DNA from: Bacillota bacterium
GTDB taxonomy: Bacteria; Bacillota; Clostridia; Oscillospirales; Ruminococcaceae
Assembly: GCA_029572815.1 (NCBI GenBank)
Contig: JAKPUQ010000014.1
Coordinates: forward strand, 1 to 64,000
DNA: 64,000 nt
Reading direction: 5' to 3'
A program made the translations under genes and the position numbers. The notes beneath the pieces are model-generated. The model did no database searches and had not been told where the DNA came from. It worked only from the letters and a program-made list of their open reading frames with translations. This document shows positions 28,107 through 37,320 of this stretch, piece after piece; position 1 is the stretch's first letter, and every line of letters starts with the position of its first letter.

Positions 28107-28328
28107 TTACTTTACCTCGATGAGTTCGGCATCAGCCTTACGGATCGAAAGCTCGTAGCCGCGTACCTTGATCTCGACGGGATCGCCGAGGGGGGCTACT
28201 TTTCTCACAAAGACCTCAACGCCCTTTGTAATGCCCATGTCCATGATCCTGCGCTTTACAGCGCCCTCACCGTGAAGCTTTACGACTTTTGCGGTCTCTC
28301 CGATTGCTACATCTCTGAGTGTCTTCAT
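28107..28328 (-). CDS. feoA: FeoA family protein (second copy)
   Basis: A 73-residue SH3-like FeoA domain: GETAKVVKLHGEGAVKRRIMDMGITKGVEVFVRKVAPLGDPVEIKVRGYELSIRK shows the family's RRIMDMG and GDP-EIKVRGYELSIRK signatures. It probably binds FeoB at the membrane and is needed for iron uptake. It lies 13 bp after the other feoA; two FeoA proteins before FeoB are common in Clostridia. Confidence 0.92.
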   Translation of the reverse strand: MKTLRDVAIGETAKVVKLHGEGAVKRRIMDMGITKGVEVFVRKVAPLGDPVEIKVRGYELSIRKADAELIEVK

Positions 28329-28341
28329 CTTTTTCCCTCCA

Positions 28342-28554
28342 TTACACCATTATCTTTTTTGCCATATCAGCGCCGAGAGCCACGCGGGCGCCCCTGATGT
28401 TGACAATGACATTTTCACCGAGCAGATTGACGAGGGTCACCTGTCCGCCGACTGTGAAGCCGAGATCAGCAAGGTGCTTCTTGACCTCTGCGTTTCCGCC
28501 GATCTTCACGATCGTGTGCTCGATTCCCTGATCTGCCAGACTAAGCGGCATCAT
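28342..28554 (-). CDS. FeoA family protein (first copy)
   Basis: A 70-residue FeoA-domain protein starting MMPLSLADQG, with HLADLGFTVGGQVTLVNLLGENVIVNIRGARVALG. It is more divergent than the second copy and lacks the GDP motif. It is the first gene of the feo operon, with its own promoter. The start is taken as the ATG at 28552-28554, preceded by AAAGGGAGT; the second Met is also possible. Confidence 0.88.
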   Translation of the reverse strand: MMPLSLADQGIEHTIVKIGGNAEVKKHLADLGFTVGGQVTLVNLLGENVIVNIRGARVALGADMAKKIMV

Positions 28555-28593
28555 AAACCATACTCCCTTTCATTTAAGAATACATTTAATAAT

Positions 28594-28650
28594 GTAAGCT
28601 TATGCTAACCAAATAAAAGTTTATCACGGCTAACACGAAAAGTCAATAAG
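28594..28650 (-). promoter_or_regulatory. feo operon promoter with shared operator
   Basis: On the minus strand TTGACT and TAAACT (near 28645 and 28620) are 17 bp apart. The dyad GTAAG-CTTATG-CTAAC (28594-28609) differs by one base from GTTAG-N6-CTAAC and sits at the predicted start site. Nothing else is recognisable in 28651-28860. Confidence 0.65.
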
Positions 28651-28873
28651 GCTATAGCAAATTTGTCGGTAAATATAGTTTATCGGGGCATTATGTCAAA
28701 GCTTATTGTTAGTTTTGCATAACCCTGTTATCTGGCCGGCTTGTCTGAATACCGCTTTAGGCTGTAATGCGTTAACTGGGGCTTTCGGATGGCTCATATG
28801 CGAAAAAGGTGAAATACAGTAAATCCATACAAAGTTACAGTGAATATTGTTTGCCGTATTTGTCTGAAACGTT

Positions 28874-28929
28874 CTTGATTTTTACTGTAATGTAATGGTA
28901 AAATATTAATAGAGTTAGATTTCACTAAC
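28874..28929 (+). promoter_or_regulatory. Promoter and operator of the ABC transporter at 28953
   Basis: TTGATT (about 28875) and TAAAAT (about 28899) form a promoter with an 18-bp spacer. GTTAG (28914-28918), ATTTCA, CTAAC (28925-28929) follows at the start site, the same layout as for feoA, the flavodoxin operon and eno. Confidence 0.65.
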
Positions 28930-28952
28930 CGAGATATAAGGGGGAAAAGATA

Positions 28953-29669
28953 ATGAGCGAAGCAGAAAAGAAATTTCTGGAGGTCCGCGGACTTAAAAAG
29001 AGCTTCGGAAGCGGCGACACAAAACAGGATGTTCTTAAGGGACTGGATTTCACAGTCAGAAAGGGCGAGTTCTGTGTGCTCCTGGGACCCTCGGGTTCGG
29101 GAAAGTCCACACTTCTGAACATTCTCGGCGGCATAGACAATGCTGACTCGGGAGAGATAATCATCAACGGCGACAAGCTGGAGGACATGGACGAAAAGGG
29201 ACTCACACGGTACAGGAGAAAGCACCTGGGCTATGTTTTCCAGATGTATAACCTCATAGCCGACCTCAACGTCAAGGAAAACATCGAAACGGGAGCCTAT
29301 CTCTCCGACAAGCCCCTTGACATTGATGAGCTGCTGAAGATACTGGGACTCTATGAGCACCGCCACAAGCTGCCCAATCAGCTCTCGGGCGGACAGCAGC
29401 AGAGAGTGTCCATCGGAAGAGCTATCGTGAAAAATCCCGATATACTCCTCTGTGACGAGCCTACGGGAGCCCTTGACTACAACACCTCAAAGGAGATACT
29501 CCGCCTTATTGAGGAGGTCAACCAGAAATACGGCAATACCATCATCATGGTAACTCACAACGAAGCCATAAAGCAGATGGCTGACCATGTCATAAAGCTC
29601 CGCGACGGAAAGATACGTCACGATGACCTCAACACCGGCAAGATAACAGCCTCAGAGCTTGAGCGGTAA
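28953..29669 (+). CDS. ABC transporter ATP-binding protein, MacB/LolD type
   Basis: A 238-residue ATPase: Walker A GPSGSGKST (about residues 46-54), Q-loop VFQMYNLIADLNVKENI, signature SGGQQQRVSIGRAI, Walker B ILLCDEPTGALD, switch VTHN. It is closely similar in plan to the ATPase at 17442 but from a separate operon. GGGGGAAAAG precedes the start. It pairs with the permease that begins 12 bp downstream, and sits under the putative iron operator. Substrate unknown. Confidence 0.9.
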   Translation: MSEAEKKFLEVRGLKKSFGSGDTKQDVLKGLDFTVRKGEFCVLLGPSGSGKSTLLNILGGIDNADSGEIIINGDKLEDMDEKGLTRYRRKHLGYVFQMYNLIADLNVKENIETGAYLSDKPLDIDELLKILGLYEHRHKLPNQLSGGQQQRVSIGRAIVKNPDILLCDEPTGALDYNTSKEILRLIEEVNQKYGNTIIMVTHNEAIKQMADHVIKLRDGKIRHDDLNTGKITASELER

Positions 29670-29681
29670 GGGGGCACTGAG

Positions 29682-32453
29682 ATGGAAGGAAACAATATCT
29701 CATTCGGCAAGCGCCCGAAAAATCCACTGAAAAAGCGCGTCCTGAGAGACCTGCGCAGAGAGTGGAAGCGCTATCTGATGATATTCCTGATGCTTCTGGT
29801 GACTATCGGCTTTGTTTCGGGAATGTACGTTGCCAACAACAGTATGCTGAAGTCCCCGGAAGAGAACGCGGATAAATTCAACCGTGAGAGCGGTCATTTC
29901 GAGCTGTCCGCAAGAGCTGACGAGAAGCTCATAGCTGCCATTGAAACAGGTGAGACCGCAGACGTAGTGGCTGCCCTGAAGGAAAGAGCCTACTCCGAAG
30001 CCGAAGAAGAGGTCACCGATGCCGTTAAGGAGAAGCTGGAGGAAAACGTCCGCGAGCAGGTGGAAAAGGGTATACGTGACAGCGTTGCCGCAGCCGTTGA
30101 CCAGCAGCTGAAGGCTGCTGAGGCTATGGGCGTGAAAACAGACGAGGCTCAGCGTCAGCAGACCATTGACGAAGCCTTTGATAATGCCATGGCTGAGAAT
30201 TATGACAAGGCTGTGGAGGAGGCTCTGGAGAAAGCCTATGAGTCTCAGGAGTACACTGACGCCATCTCCGATGCTATGGACGAGGCAAAAAATGAGATAG
30301 ACAAGACTATCGACGAGAAGTACACAGAGCTGGCGGACAGGTATAAGCTCAACGAAAAGACCGAGCCTGTACCTGTAAAGGTGTATGAGCTTTTTTGCAG
30401 GGAGCCTGAGGAAAAGCTCTCTGCCGACGGTGAGGCAAAGGGCAAGATAAGGGTCTACTCCAGCAGAGATGAGGTAAACCGATACGATATACTCAGCGGT
30501 GAGGCTCCGAAGAATGACCGCGAGATACTGATAGACCGTATGCACGCAGACAATGCAGGCATAAAGGTGGGGGACACCATTTACGTTGGCAGAGCGGACT
30601 TCACGGTCTCGGGGTTGTGCTCATTCTCTGATTATACCACCCTTTACGAAAACAACTCCGACACCATGTTCGACGCCCTTACCTTCGATGTGGGAATGAC
30701 CACCGCAGAGGGCTTTGAGCGTGTGAGCGGAGCTACCCGGTATGTGTATGCCTACATCTACGAGGACAAGCCCGTGGACGTATTTGCCGAGAAGCAGCTG
30801 TCAGAGGACTTCCTCAAGTCTCTCATCACCCAGACCGCTTCTGCGGAAGAGGAGACGGAGATCAAGGATTTCGTTCCCGCCTATCTCAACCATGCTATCA
30901 CCTTTGCGCCAAATGATTTTGGCAATGATAAGGCAATGGGCGGAGTGCTGCTCTATATACTTGTGGCAGTTCTCGCCTTCATATCCGCAGTTACCATAAA
31001 TACAGCCCTTGACAAGGAAGCCTCTGTCATCGGAACTCTCAGGGCTTCGGGCTTTACAAAGGGAGAGCTGGTACGCTATTACATGAGCGCACCTCTCATA
31101 GTTGTGGCGGCTGCTGCAATTGTGGGTAATATACTGGGATATACCTGCATGAAGGATCTGGTCGTATCCATGTACTACAACAGCTACAGCCTTCCCACAT
31201 ACAGGACGATCTGGACCTCAGAGGCTTTCCTCAAGACAACTATTATCCCTGTTATCATCATGCTTGTCATAAACTTCGTTGTTATAACACGCAAGCTGAA
31301 GCTGTCGCCCCTGCGCTTCCTGCGCCATGACCTGAAAAAGGTCCGCAGAAAGAAGGCCATAAGGCTGCCGAGGTGGAAGTTCTTCGCACGCTTCCGCATG
31401 AGGGTATTTTTACAGAACATACCCAACTACATAATGATGTTCGTGGGAATATGCTTCATCATGCTCATGCTTTCAATGGTGGTGGGAATGCCTGCAACAC
31501 TGAAATACTATCAGGACTCAATGACGGACATGATGATATCAAAGGAGCAGGTGATACTTGCCTCCACAGAGGACGATGAGGACAATATAATCAGGACCTC
31601 GGCTGAGGGTGCGGAGCCTTTCTCCATATACTCTCTTGAGCGCAGGAGCAAGGGCAATTCCGAGGACGTGTCTGTCTACGGTACGGAGCAGGGGAGCCGC
31701 TACATAGATCTCAGCGATGACTATTTCAGCGGAGCTGCCGCGGACGAGGTCTATATCACTACTGCCTATGCGGAAAAATTCGGCGTGGACAAGGGTGACA
31801 CCATAGTCCTCTCTGAGAAATATGAGAATGTGGACTACACCTGGAAGGTATATGATATTTACGATTATCCTGCGGGAATAGCTGTGTTCATGTCCAATGA
31901 ACGCTTCAATGACATATTTGACAGAGATGAGGGCAGCTTCAGCGGTTATCTGTCTGATACCCATATAGATGATATCGACGAGAAGTACATTGCCAAGACC
32001 ATAACTGCTGACGATGTGCTCAAGGCTGCAAAGCAGCTTGACCACTCCATGGGCGACTATACGCTGTATTTCCAGTATGTATGCGTGATAGTCGCGGCGA
32101 TAATCCTCTATCTGCTGACAAAGATAATCATAGAGAAGAATGAACGCTCCATCTCCATGGTAAAGATACTGGGCTATGAAAACGGAGAGATCTCATCGCT
32201 GTACCTTGTGACCACAGCCATAGTTGTATTCGTGACAGAGCTTCTTGCCATAGTCATCGGCTATCAGGCTATGAAGGCGATATGGAAGATAATGCTCATG
32301 AGACTGGGCGGATACTTTGCCTTCGTTATGCCCTTCTTGGGATTTGTGAAGGAGTTCCTGCTGGTGTTTGCAGCATATCTCATCATAACCGTGTTCGACT
32401 TCATCAGGATAAAGAAGATACCAAAGGTGCTTGCACTGAAAAATGTAGAATAA
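29682..32453 (+). CDS. FtsX-like ABC transporter permease with long helical extracellular insert
   Basis: A 923-residue permease, intact. A first membrane helix (about residues 33-52) is followed by a very charged, Glu/Ala-rich helical region (about residues 85-215, probably coiled coil), then a MacB-like domain, a three-helix FtsX module (about 425-545), a second extracellular domain (about 595-785) and a final FtsX module (about 795-915). Long helical inserts like this are seen in putative lipoprotein or peptide efflux permeases, where they span the wall or hold substrate. It follows its ATPase with a 12-bp gap. The start has GGGGGCACTGAG before it. Confidence 0.88.
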   Translation: MEGNNISFGKRPKNPLKKRVLRDLRREWKRYLMIFLMLLVTIGFVSGMYVANNSMLKSPEENADKFNRESGHFELSARADEKLIAAIETGETADVVAALKERAYSEAEEEVTDAVKEKLEENVREQVEKGIRDSVAAAVDQQLKAAEAMGVKTDEAQRQQTIDEAFDNAMAENYDKAVEEALEKAYESQEYTDAISDAMDEAKNEIDKTIDEKYTELADRYKLNEKTEPVPVKVYELFCREPEEKLSADGEAKGKIRVYSSRDEVNRYDILSGEAPKNDREILIDRMHADNAGIKVGDTIYVGRADFTVSGLCSFSDYTTLYENNSDTMFDALTFDVGMTTAEGFERVSGATRYVYAYIYEDKPVDVFAEKQLSEDFLKSLITQTASAEEETEIKDFVPAYLNHAITFAPNDFGNDKAMGGVLLYILVAVLAFISAVTINTALDKEASVIGTLRASGFTKGELVRYYMSAPLIVVAAAAIVGNILGYTCMKDLVVSMYYNSYSLPTYRTIWTSEAFLKTTIIPVIIMLVINFVVITRKLKLSPLRFLRHDLKKVRRKKAIRLPRWKFFARFRMRVFLQNIPNYIMMFVGICFIMLMLSMVVGMPATLKYYQDSMTDMMISKEQVILASTEDDEDNIIRTSAEGAEPFSIYSLERRSKGNSEDVSVYGTEQGSRYIDLSDDYFSGAAADEVYITTAYAEKFGVDKGDTIVLSEKYENVDYTWKVYDIYDYPAGIAVFMSNERFNDIFDRDEGSFSGYLSDTHIDDIDEKYIAKTITADDVLKAAKQLDHSMGDYTLYFQYVCVIVAAIILYLLTKIIIEKNERSISMVKILGYENGEISSLYLVTTAIVVFVTELLAIVIGYQAMKAIWKIMLMRLGGYFAFVMPFLGFVKEFLLVFAAYLIITVFDFIRIKKIPKVLALKNVE

Positions 32454-32458
32454 TTATT

Positions 32459-32497
32459 AAGCCGCAGGGGATAAAAACTCCTCTGCGGCTTATTTTT
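32459..32497 (+). terminator. Terminator after the second ABC operon
   Basis: A 9-bp stem (32459-32467 with 32483-32491), extended by AGG/CCT inside, followed by ATTTTTT. Confidence 0.85.
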
Positions 32498-32541
32498 TAC
32501 TCAATTCAACCATTGGTTGTAAAAAGTCTATAATAATTCGC

Positions 32542-32570
32542 TTGAACTCTACCTTGGGTTGTGGTACAAT
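32542..32570 (+). promoter_or_regulatory. Promoter of the XRE regulator
   Basis: TTGAAC (32542-32547) and TACAAT (32565-32570), spacer 17 bp. Two related motifs lie around it: CAACCATTGGTTG near 32508-32520 and TTGGGTTG inside the spacer. They may be operators of the regulator itself. Confidence 0.6.
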
Positions 32571-32606
32571 GTAAATGTAAAGAGATAGGAGAATGTGAGG
32601 TGCATT

Positions 32607-33503
32607 ATGGACAGGAAAAGCGTTTTCAGGACAAATCTGGTCAAAAGGCGCAAGGCTCTGGGACTCACTCAGGAGCAGCTCGCCGCCCGTCTCAACGTAT
32701 CGCCCCAGGCTGTTTCAAAGTGGGAGAACACGAGCTATCCCGACTGTGAGCTGCTGCCTAAACTGGCGGTGGAGCTGGGCACCTCCCTGGACTCACTCTT
32801 CGGAGTAGATGTGGCGGACAGGGACAGAGACATCGAGCAGCTGGTCAACGATGAGCTGAGAGCAGCCTCTCCCGAGGAGCGCTCTGAGAAATTCATGCGC
32901 ATAATGTACAGCGCCCTTTGCGCCTGCAATCCCAACAGCGACTCCGTGGGAAGGCTCCACGACAGCTACGAGCATGAGACCTACGCAGGGCTCAAGACCG
33001 ACAGGGAACTGGCACTTTCCAGGATAAGCCCCGATCTGAGGTACTTCTGCTTTCTGGAGATACCCGACAACGGCGTGAACTCCTATTTCGGCGACACCAC
33101 CAATATGATAAGACTGTTCAACACTCTTGCGGACGCCGACGCCATCAGCATTATCAGCTACCTTGGCGCAAGCGTGAGGAACAAGATGTTCTCTGTTGAG
33201 ATGATCTCCGAGAGGCTGGGCATTGGCCTCGAAAAGGTTCAGCACATCATCGACAGAATGGACAGGTTCGGACTTGTGTGGAGAGTTTCTGCGGATATAG
33301 CCGATAAATCGGTGATACTCTACGGCTATACTCATCAGATCCCACTTACCTTTATACTGGTGCTGGCAAAGACCATAACCAATTATCTCCAGTATATGGA
33401 CCCCAATGTGGAGCTCTGGATGCAGGGTGCATTCAGACGTGAGAACGGCGTCCAGGACGAGGTGGTGCCTCAGGTGCCGTGGTGGGGAGAGAATGAACTG
33501 TGA
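32607..33503 (+). CDS. XRE family transcriptional regulator
   Basis: A 298-residue protein. Residues 5-60 are a Cro/C1-type helix-turn-helix (LVKRRKALGLTQEQLAARLNVSPQAVSKWENTSYPDCELLPKLAVELGTSLDSLF). The long C-terminal part is not a domain I can name; it has a second winged-helix-like segment (MISERLGIGLEKVQHIIDRMDRFGLV, about residues 200-225). The ATG at 32607 follows GTGAGGTG. The dockerin enzyme begins 70 bp downstream, so this could be its regulator; two hairpins lie between. Confidence 0.85.
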   Translation: MDRKSVFRTNLVKRRKALGLTQEQLAARLNVSPQAVSKWENTSYPDCELLPKLAVELGTSLDSLFGVDVADRDRDIEQLVNDELRAASPEERSEKFMRIMYSALCACNPNSDSVGRLHDSYEHETYAGLKTDRELALSRISPDLRYFCFLEIPDNGVNSYFGDTTNMIRLFNTLADADAISIISYLGASVRNKMFSVEMISERLGIGLEKVQHIIDRMDRFGLVWRVSADIADKSVILYGYTHQIPLTFILVLAKTITNYLQYMDPNVELWMQGAFRRENGVQDEVVPQVPWWGENEL

Positions 33504-33556
33504 AAACAACAGCCAAGGCTGTTGAAAATATCCGCCGACGGCATTACGGCGGAGAG
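33504..33556 (+). other. Two hairpins between the XRE and GH44 genes
   Basis: CAACAGCC/GGCTGTTG (about 33507-33523) and TCCGCCG/CGGCGGA (about 33531-33554) without T-runs. They may limit read-through or stabilise the GH44 message. I see no promoter in the gap. Confidence 0.45.
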
Positions 33557-33573
33557 AAAACGGAGGAAAAAAC

Positions 33574-35979
33574 ATGAAAAAGACAGCAGCATTCATTGCA
33601 GCCTGCGTGGTTTCGGGCTGCACAATGACCGCACCCATGAACGGTATCCCGAGAAATACCGCAAATGCGGCTGACGGCTACGACATGAACGTGACGGTTG
33701 ACCTGAAGGGAGAGAGAAAGGAAATATCTCCCCTCATCTATGGCGTGAACCAGTACACAGCTGACCTGAAGGACGTCACTGCAACGGCAGTACGTCAGGG
33801 CGGTAACCGTATGACCGCCTATAACTGGGAGACCAACGCTTCAAACGCAGGCTCAGACTGGAAGCACAGCTCCGACAATAACCTTTCGGACTCCAGCGAC
33901 CCTGCTGACTGCGTACAGGTGCTCTCGAGACAGGCAGCCAGGTACAACGTGAACTACAAGCTCACTACATTACAGCTTGCAGGCTATGTTTCGGCAGATA
34001 AGGACGGCACAGTGACCGAGGAGGAGAAGGCTCCCTCAAAGCGCTGGAACAAGGTGGTCCTCACAAAGAACGCTCCCTTTGCGGACACTCCCGACCTTGA
34101 TGACGGCGTTGTCTACATGGACGAGTATGTGAACTACATCATCAACAAGCTGGGCGACTCACAGTCTGCAACAGGCATACAGGGCTACAGCCTTGACAAC
34201 GAGCCTGTTCTCTGGAACGACACCCACAGCAGGATGCACCCCGAGCCTGTAACTATCGAGGAGCTGAGCAGCAAGTCCATCGAGATGGCAAAGGCTGTCA
34301 AGAAGCTGGACCCCAAGGCCGAGGTATTCGGTCCCGCACTCTACGGCTACACCGCATTCGACCACCTTGACGATGACGATCAGCATGACGAGTGGGAGAA
34401 GGTAAAGAAGGAAAACAACTACCACTGGTATCTTGACTGCTATCTTGACCAGATGCACAAGGCTTCCGAGGAGAGCGGCACAAGGCTCCTGGACGTTCTT
34501 GATATACACTATTACTCCGAGTCCGCAAGAAACGGAATCGAGGACAGATTACAGTCCGTCCGCACACTCTACGAGAAAGGCTTCTCCGAGAACAGCTGGA
34601 TAGGACAGTGGTGCATGGAGAACGTCCCCATACTTCCCACTATCCAGAAGTCTATCGACACATATTATCCCGGAACAAAGCTGGGTATCTCAGAGTATAA
34701 CTTCGGCGGCGGCGACAATGCTTCCGGTACTATCGCACAGGCTGAGGCACTGGGCTGCTATGCCGACCAGGGCGTTTACTTCGCAACCCTCTGGGGCGGC
34801 GAGTCCTATATCCTTTCGGGTATCGACCTCTACACCAACTATGACGGCAAGGGCGGAAGCTTCGGCGATACACTTATCCCTGCCTCAACCGAGGACGTTT
34901 CCAAGTCCAGCACCTACGCAGCTGTAAATGCAAAGGACGATTCACAGGTCACTGTAATGGTAACAAACAAGGATCTGAACAACAGCGAGAACGCTGTCAT
35001 CGACCTCAAGAACGCTGACAAGACCTATAAGTCAGCAGCAGTTTACGCTGTATACGGCGATACAGAGGAGATAAGACTCATCGACATCATCAAAGATGTC
35101 AAGGATAACAAGGTAACAGCTCAGCTCCCTGCATTCTCAGCAGCTATGGTAGTTGTTTCCGATAAGGCTGATGCCTTCGACGGTCTCAAGACCTATGCCG
35201 AGAGCAAACCCGAGGTAAAGACCGAGGAGTTCACAGACATAGAGGCTCTCACCAATGACAAGGGCTTCGTTGTAGTGCCCATCGAGGACGCAGAGCACCT
35301 TTCAAAGATAGTCATCAACGGCAAGGTAACTTCTCCCGCAGGCTCAAGCTGGGGTACAGCAGGCTGCGCGGTATGCATGAACGTAAAGGCCAAGGACGGC
35401 ACAGGCTTCTGGACATACAAGAGCTATTCACTTCCTCTGGGAGACAAGTCAACAGCAACAGTCAAGTTCGACGGTATCTTCACCAAGGAGACCGGCGAGG
35501 GCGATGAGAAGGTCAAGGAAGACCTTGAGGCAACTATCATCGAAGGCAAGGTAGAGCTCCAGCAGTGGTGGGACGCTTCCGAGAAGGAAGACCATGTAGA
35601 GCTTACTTATACAAGCATACAGGTAGTATATGAGTATCCTCAGGGCGAGGCACCCAAGGTTACCACCACAACAACTACCACCACCACAACAGGTCCCAAG
35701 CCCACAACAACCACAACAACAACAACAAATCCTGTTGACAAGGACGTAGTTTACGGTGATACCAACTGTGACGGCAAGGTAGAGCTTGCAGATGCTATCC
35801 TTATCATGCAGTCAATTGCAAATCCCGACAAGTACGGTCTCAAGGGCAGCGAAACAAAGCACCTTACAGAAAAGGGCAAGGTCAACGGCGATGTTGACAA
35901 GTCCACCGAGGGACTTACTTCAGGGGACGCTCTCCGCATACAGGAATTCCTCCTTCACAAGACCGACAGTCTTGTATGA
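33574..35979 (+). CDS. GH44 endoglucanase/xyloglucanase with dockerin
   Basis: An 801-residue secreted cellulosomal enzyme. A signal peptide (residues 1-32, ANA cut) precedes a family 44 glycoside hydrolase (about 38-540). The probable acid/base is E210 in LDNEP and the nucleophile E374 in ISEYNFGGG. Residues about 560-695 form a beta-rich module in the place where Ruminococcus GH44 enzymes carry a CBM (CBM76-like, not proved). Two Thr runs form the linker. A dockerin (about 722-800) has two calcium-loop repeats, GDTNCDGKVELADAILIMQ and NGDVDKSTEGLTSGDALRIQ, of the R. flavefaciens style. The target is beta-1,4-glucan or xyloglucan. CGGAGGAAAAAAC precedes the start. Confidence 0.93.
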   Translation: MKKTAAFIAACVVSGCTMTAPMNGIPRNTANAADGYDMNVTVDLKGERKEISPLIYGVNQYTADLKDVTATAVRQGGNRMTAYNWETNASNAGSDWKHSSDNNLSDSSDPADCVQVLSRQAARYNVNYKLTTLQLAGYVSADKDGTVTEEEKAPSKRWNKVVLTKNAPFADTPDLDDGVVYMDEYVNYIINKLGDSQSATGIQGYSLDNEPVLWNDTHSRMHPEPVTIEELSSKSIEMAKAVKKLDPKAEVFGPALYGYTAFDHLDDDDQHDEWEKVKKENNYHWYLDCYLDQMHKASEESGTRLLDVLDIHYYSESARNGIEDRLQSVRTLYEKGFSENSWIGQWCMENVPILPTIQKSIDTYYPGTKLGISEYNFGGGDNASGTIAQAEALGCYADQGVYFATLWGGESYILSGIDLYTNYDGKGGSFGDTLIPASTEDVSKSSTYAAVNAKDDSQVTVMVTNKDLNNSENAVIDLKNADKTYKSAAVYAVYGDTEEIRLIDIIKDVKDNKVTAQLPAFSAAMVVVSDKADAFDGLKTYAESKPEVKTEEFTDIEALTNDKGFVVVPIEDAEHLSKIVINGKVTSPAGSSWGTAGCAVCMNVKAKDGTGFWTYKSYSLPLGDKSTATVKFDGIFTKETGEGDEKVKEDLEATIIEGKVELQQWWDASEKEDHVELTYTSIQVVYEYPQGEAPKVTTTTTTTTTTGPKPTTTTTTTTNPVDKDVVYGDTNCDGKVELADAILIMQSIANPDKYGLKGSETKHLTEKGKVNGDVDKSTEGLTSGDALRIQEFLLHKTDSLV

Positions 35980-36009
35980 CAGGAGAAAAAATAATACCCT
36001 CTCTCAAAG

Positions 36010-36043
36010 AAAGGCTCCCGAAAATCGGGAGCCTTTTGCTTTG
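36010..36043. terminator. Terminator after the GH44 gene
   Basis: A 12-bp perfect stem (36010-36021 with 36025-36036) followed by TGCTTTG. It lies between convergent genes and may also serve the GGDEF gene. Confidence 0.8.
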
Positions 36044-36079
36044 TGAATATAAAAGAATAGCTCCCTTGCGGGAGCTATT

Positions 36080-37192
36080 TCAATCTGTATATTCGGTGTG
36101 GTTCTTGCCGTTGTTCTTGCCCTTATAGAGCCTTTTGTCAGCGTGGGTGATGACGGTGTCGATCTTGTCGGTGGGGATACCCTCGCTTACGCCGAAGGTC
36201 ATGGTAACACCGAAAAGGCAGTCATCTATCTCGAAGGTGTGAGCCCTGAGAGACTTGTGCATCTGGTCTGTAAAGTCCAGACCGTCAACTATCTGGGATT
36301 CGGGGAGGACAAAGAGGAATTCCTCACCGCCCCATCTTGCAGCATAGCCGCCTTCGGGAATCATGCTTATAAACAGGTTTGCGACATAGACCAGTACCTT
36401 GTCGCCTGTGTCGTGACCGTAGGTGTCGTTTATCTTTTTGAAGTTGTCGATATCGCCTATGCCTATGACATATCTGCTTCTGGGAGTAACGCTGTTGCGG
36501 CGGATCTCCCTGATCTTCTCGTTCATAGCCCTGCGGTTGAAGAGCTGTGTCAGCGGGTCAATGGACGCTGCCTTCTTGAACTCCTCGCTCTGGGCTGTGA
36601 GTCTGTACTCCATATCAACGCGGTTGAGCATATAGACTGTAAGCGTATACACCAGTGCAAGAACGCCGATGAGGGCGTTGAGTATATACAGGGCGTTGAT
36701 TATACTGTTATCGTTGAATTCATACTTCTGCCCGGCGTGGTGTATGTTCCTCACTCTCAGCCATATGAAGGTGCCCATGGCAAGTGCCGAGTAAATATAA
36801 GGCACCAGCAGCTTTCCCTTCATCATCAGGAAGAGTATGGGTATCAGGACGATGAGGAGTATACCGAAATCCGGAGCCCAGCCCATGAGGTATGTAGCCA
36901 TTGCGGCGTGTACGATTATCTCTGTGGCTGCGGCGCAGATCAGTATGTCCTTTCCCTTTCTGAGCGTCATTATGAGTATGACCAGTGCGAGGTAGAATAC
37001 TACGCTGAATATGTTGAAGTACAGCATCTCTTTTACTTTGAGAACGATGAACATTATCAGATATGCTGCATGAGCAAGAAAGCAGAGAGCCAGTCCGATA
37101 GCATAAATGAATTTCTCGTTGGATTTTTCAAACAGCTTTCGGTTATTGGCGACAAACTCACGGATCATCTCGGAGCTTCTGCCTGTACTCAT
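36080..37192 (-). CDS. Membrane GGDEF diguanylate cyclase
   Basis: A protein of about 370 residues with six membrane helices in the N-terminal half (7TM/MASE-like, about residues 25-190) and a C-terminal GGDEF domain. The active site reads RWGGEEFLFVLPES, and DIDNFKKINDTYGHDTGDKVL is intact, so it should make cyclic di-GMP from GTP; no RxxD inhibitory site is obvious before GGEEF. The start is uncertain: the ATG at 37192 has AAGGGAAG upstream and a suitable leader, while the in-frame ATG at 37219 lies about 20 nt from the start site with no RBS. Confidence 0.85.
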   Translation of the reverse strand: MSTGRSSEMIREFVANNRKLFEKSNEKFIYAIGLALCFLAHAAYLIMFIVLKVKEMLYFNIFSVVFYLALVILIMTLRKGKDILICAAATEIIVHAAMATYLMGWAPDFGILLIVLIPILFLMMKGKLLVPYIYSALAMGTFIWLRVRNIHHAGQKYEFNDNSIINALYILNALIGVLALVYTLTVYMLNRVDMEYRLTAQSEEFKKAASIDPLTQLFNRRAMNEKIREIRRNSVTPRSRYVIGIGDIDNFKKINDTYGHDTGDKVLVYVANLFISMIPEGGYAARWGGEEFLFVLPESQIVDGLDFTDQMHKSLRAHTFEIDDCLFGVTMTFGVSEGIPTDKIDTVITHADKRLYKGKNNGKNHTEYTD

Positions 37193-37247
37193 AGGAACTA
37201 TCACTTCCCTTCGGGTCATGAAATTTCAGAGGGTAGTTTACTAATAT

Positions 37248-37276
37248 ATTATATACCATATCCGCGGAGATTGCAA
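37248..37276 (-). promoter_or_regulatory. Promoter of the GGDEF gene
   Basis: On the minus strand TTGCAA (37271-37276) and TATAAT (37248-37253), spacer 17 bp. Confidence 0.7.
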
Positions 37277-37320
37277 TAAACAAAATGTAAAAATCTGCAT
37301 AATGTGCAGAAAAAATAATA

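Noticed and set aside
36098-37279. 393-codon plus-strand frame
   Set aside because: Antisense to the GGDEF gene and runs through its promoter.
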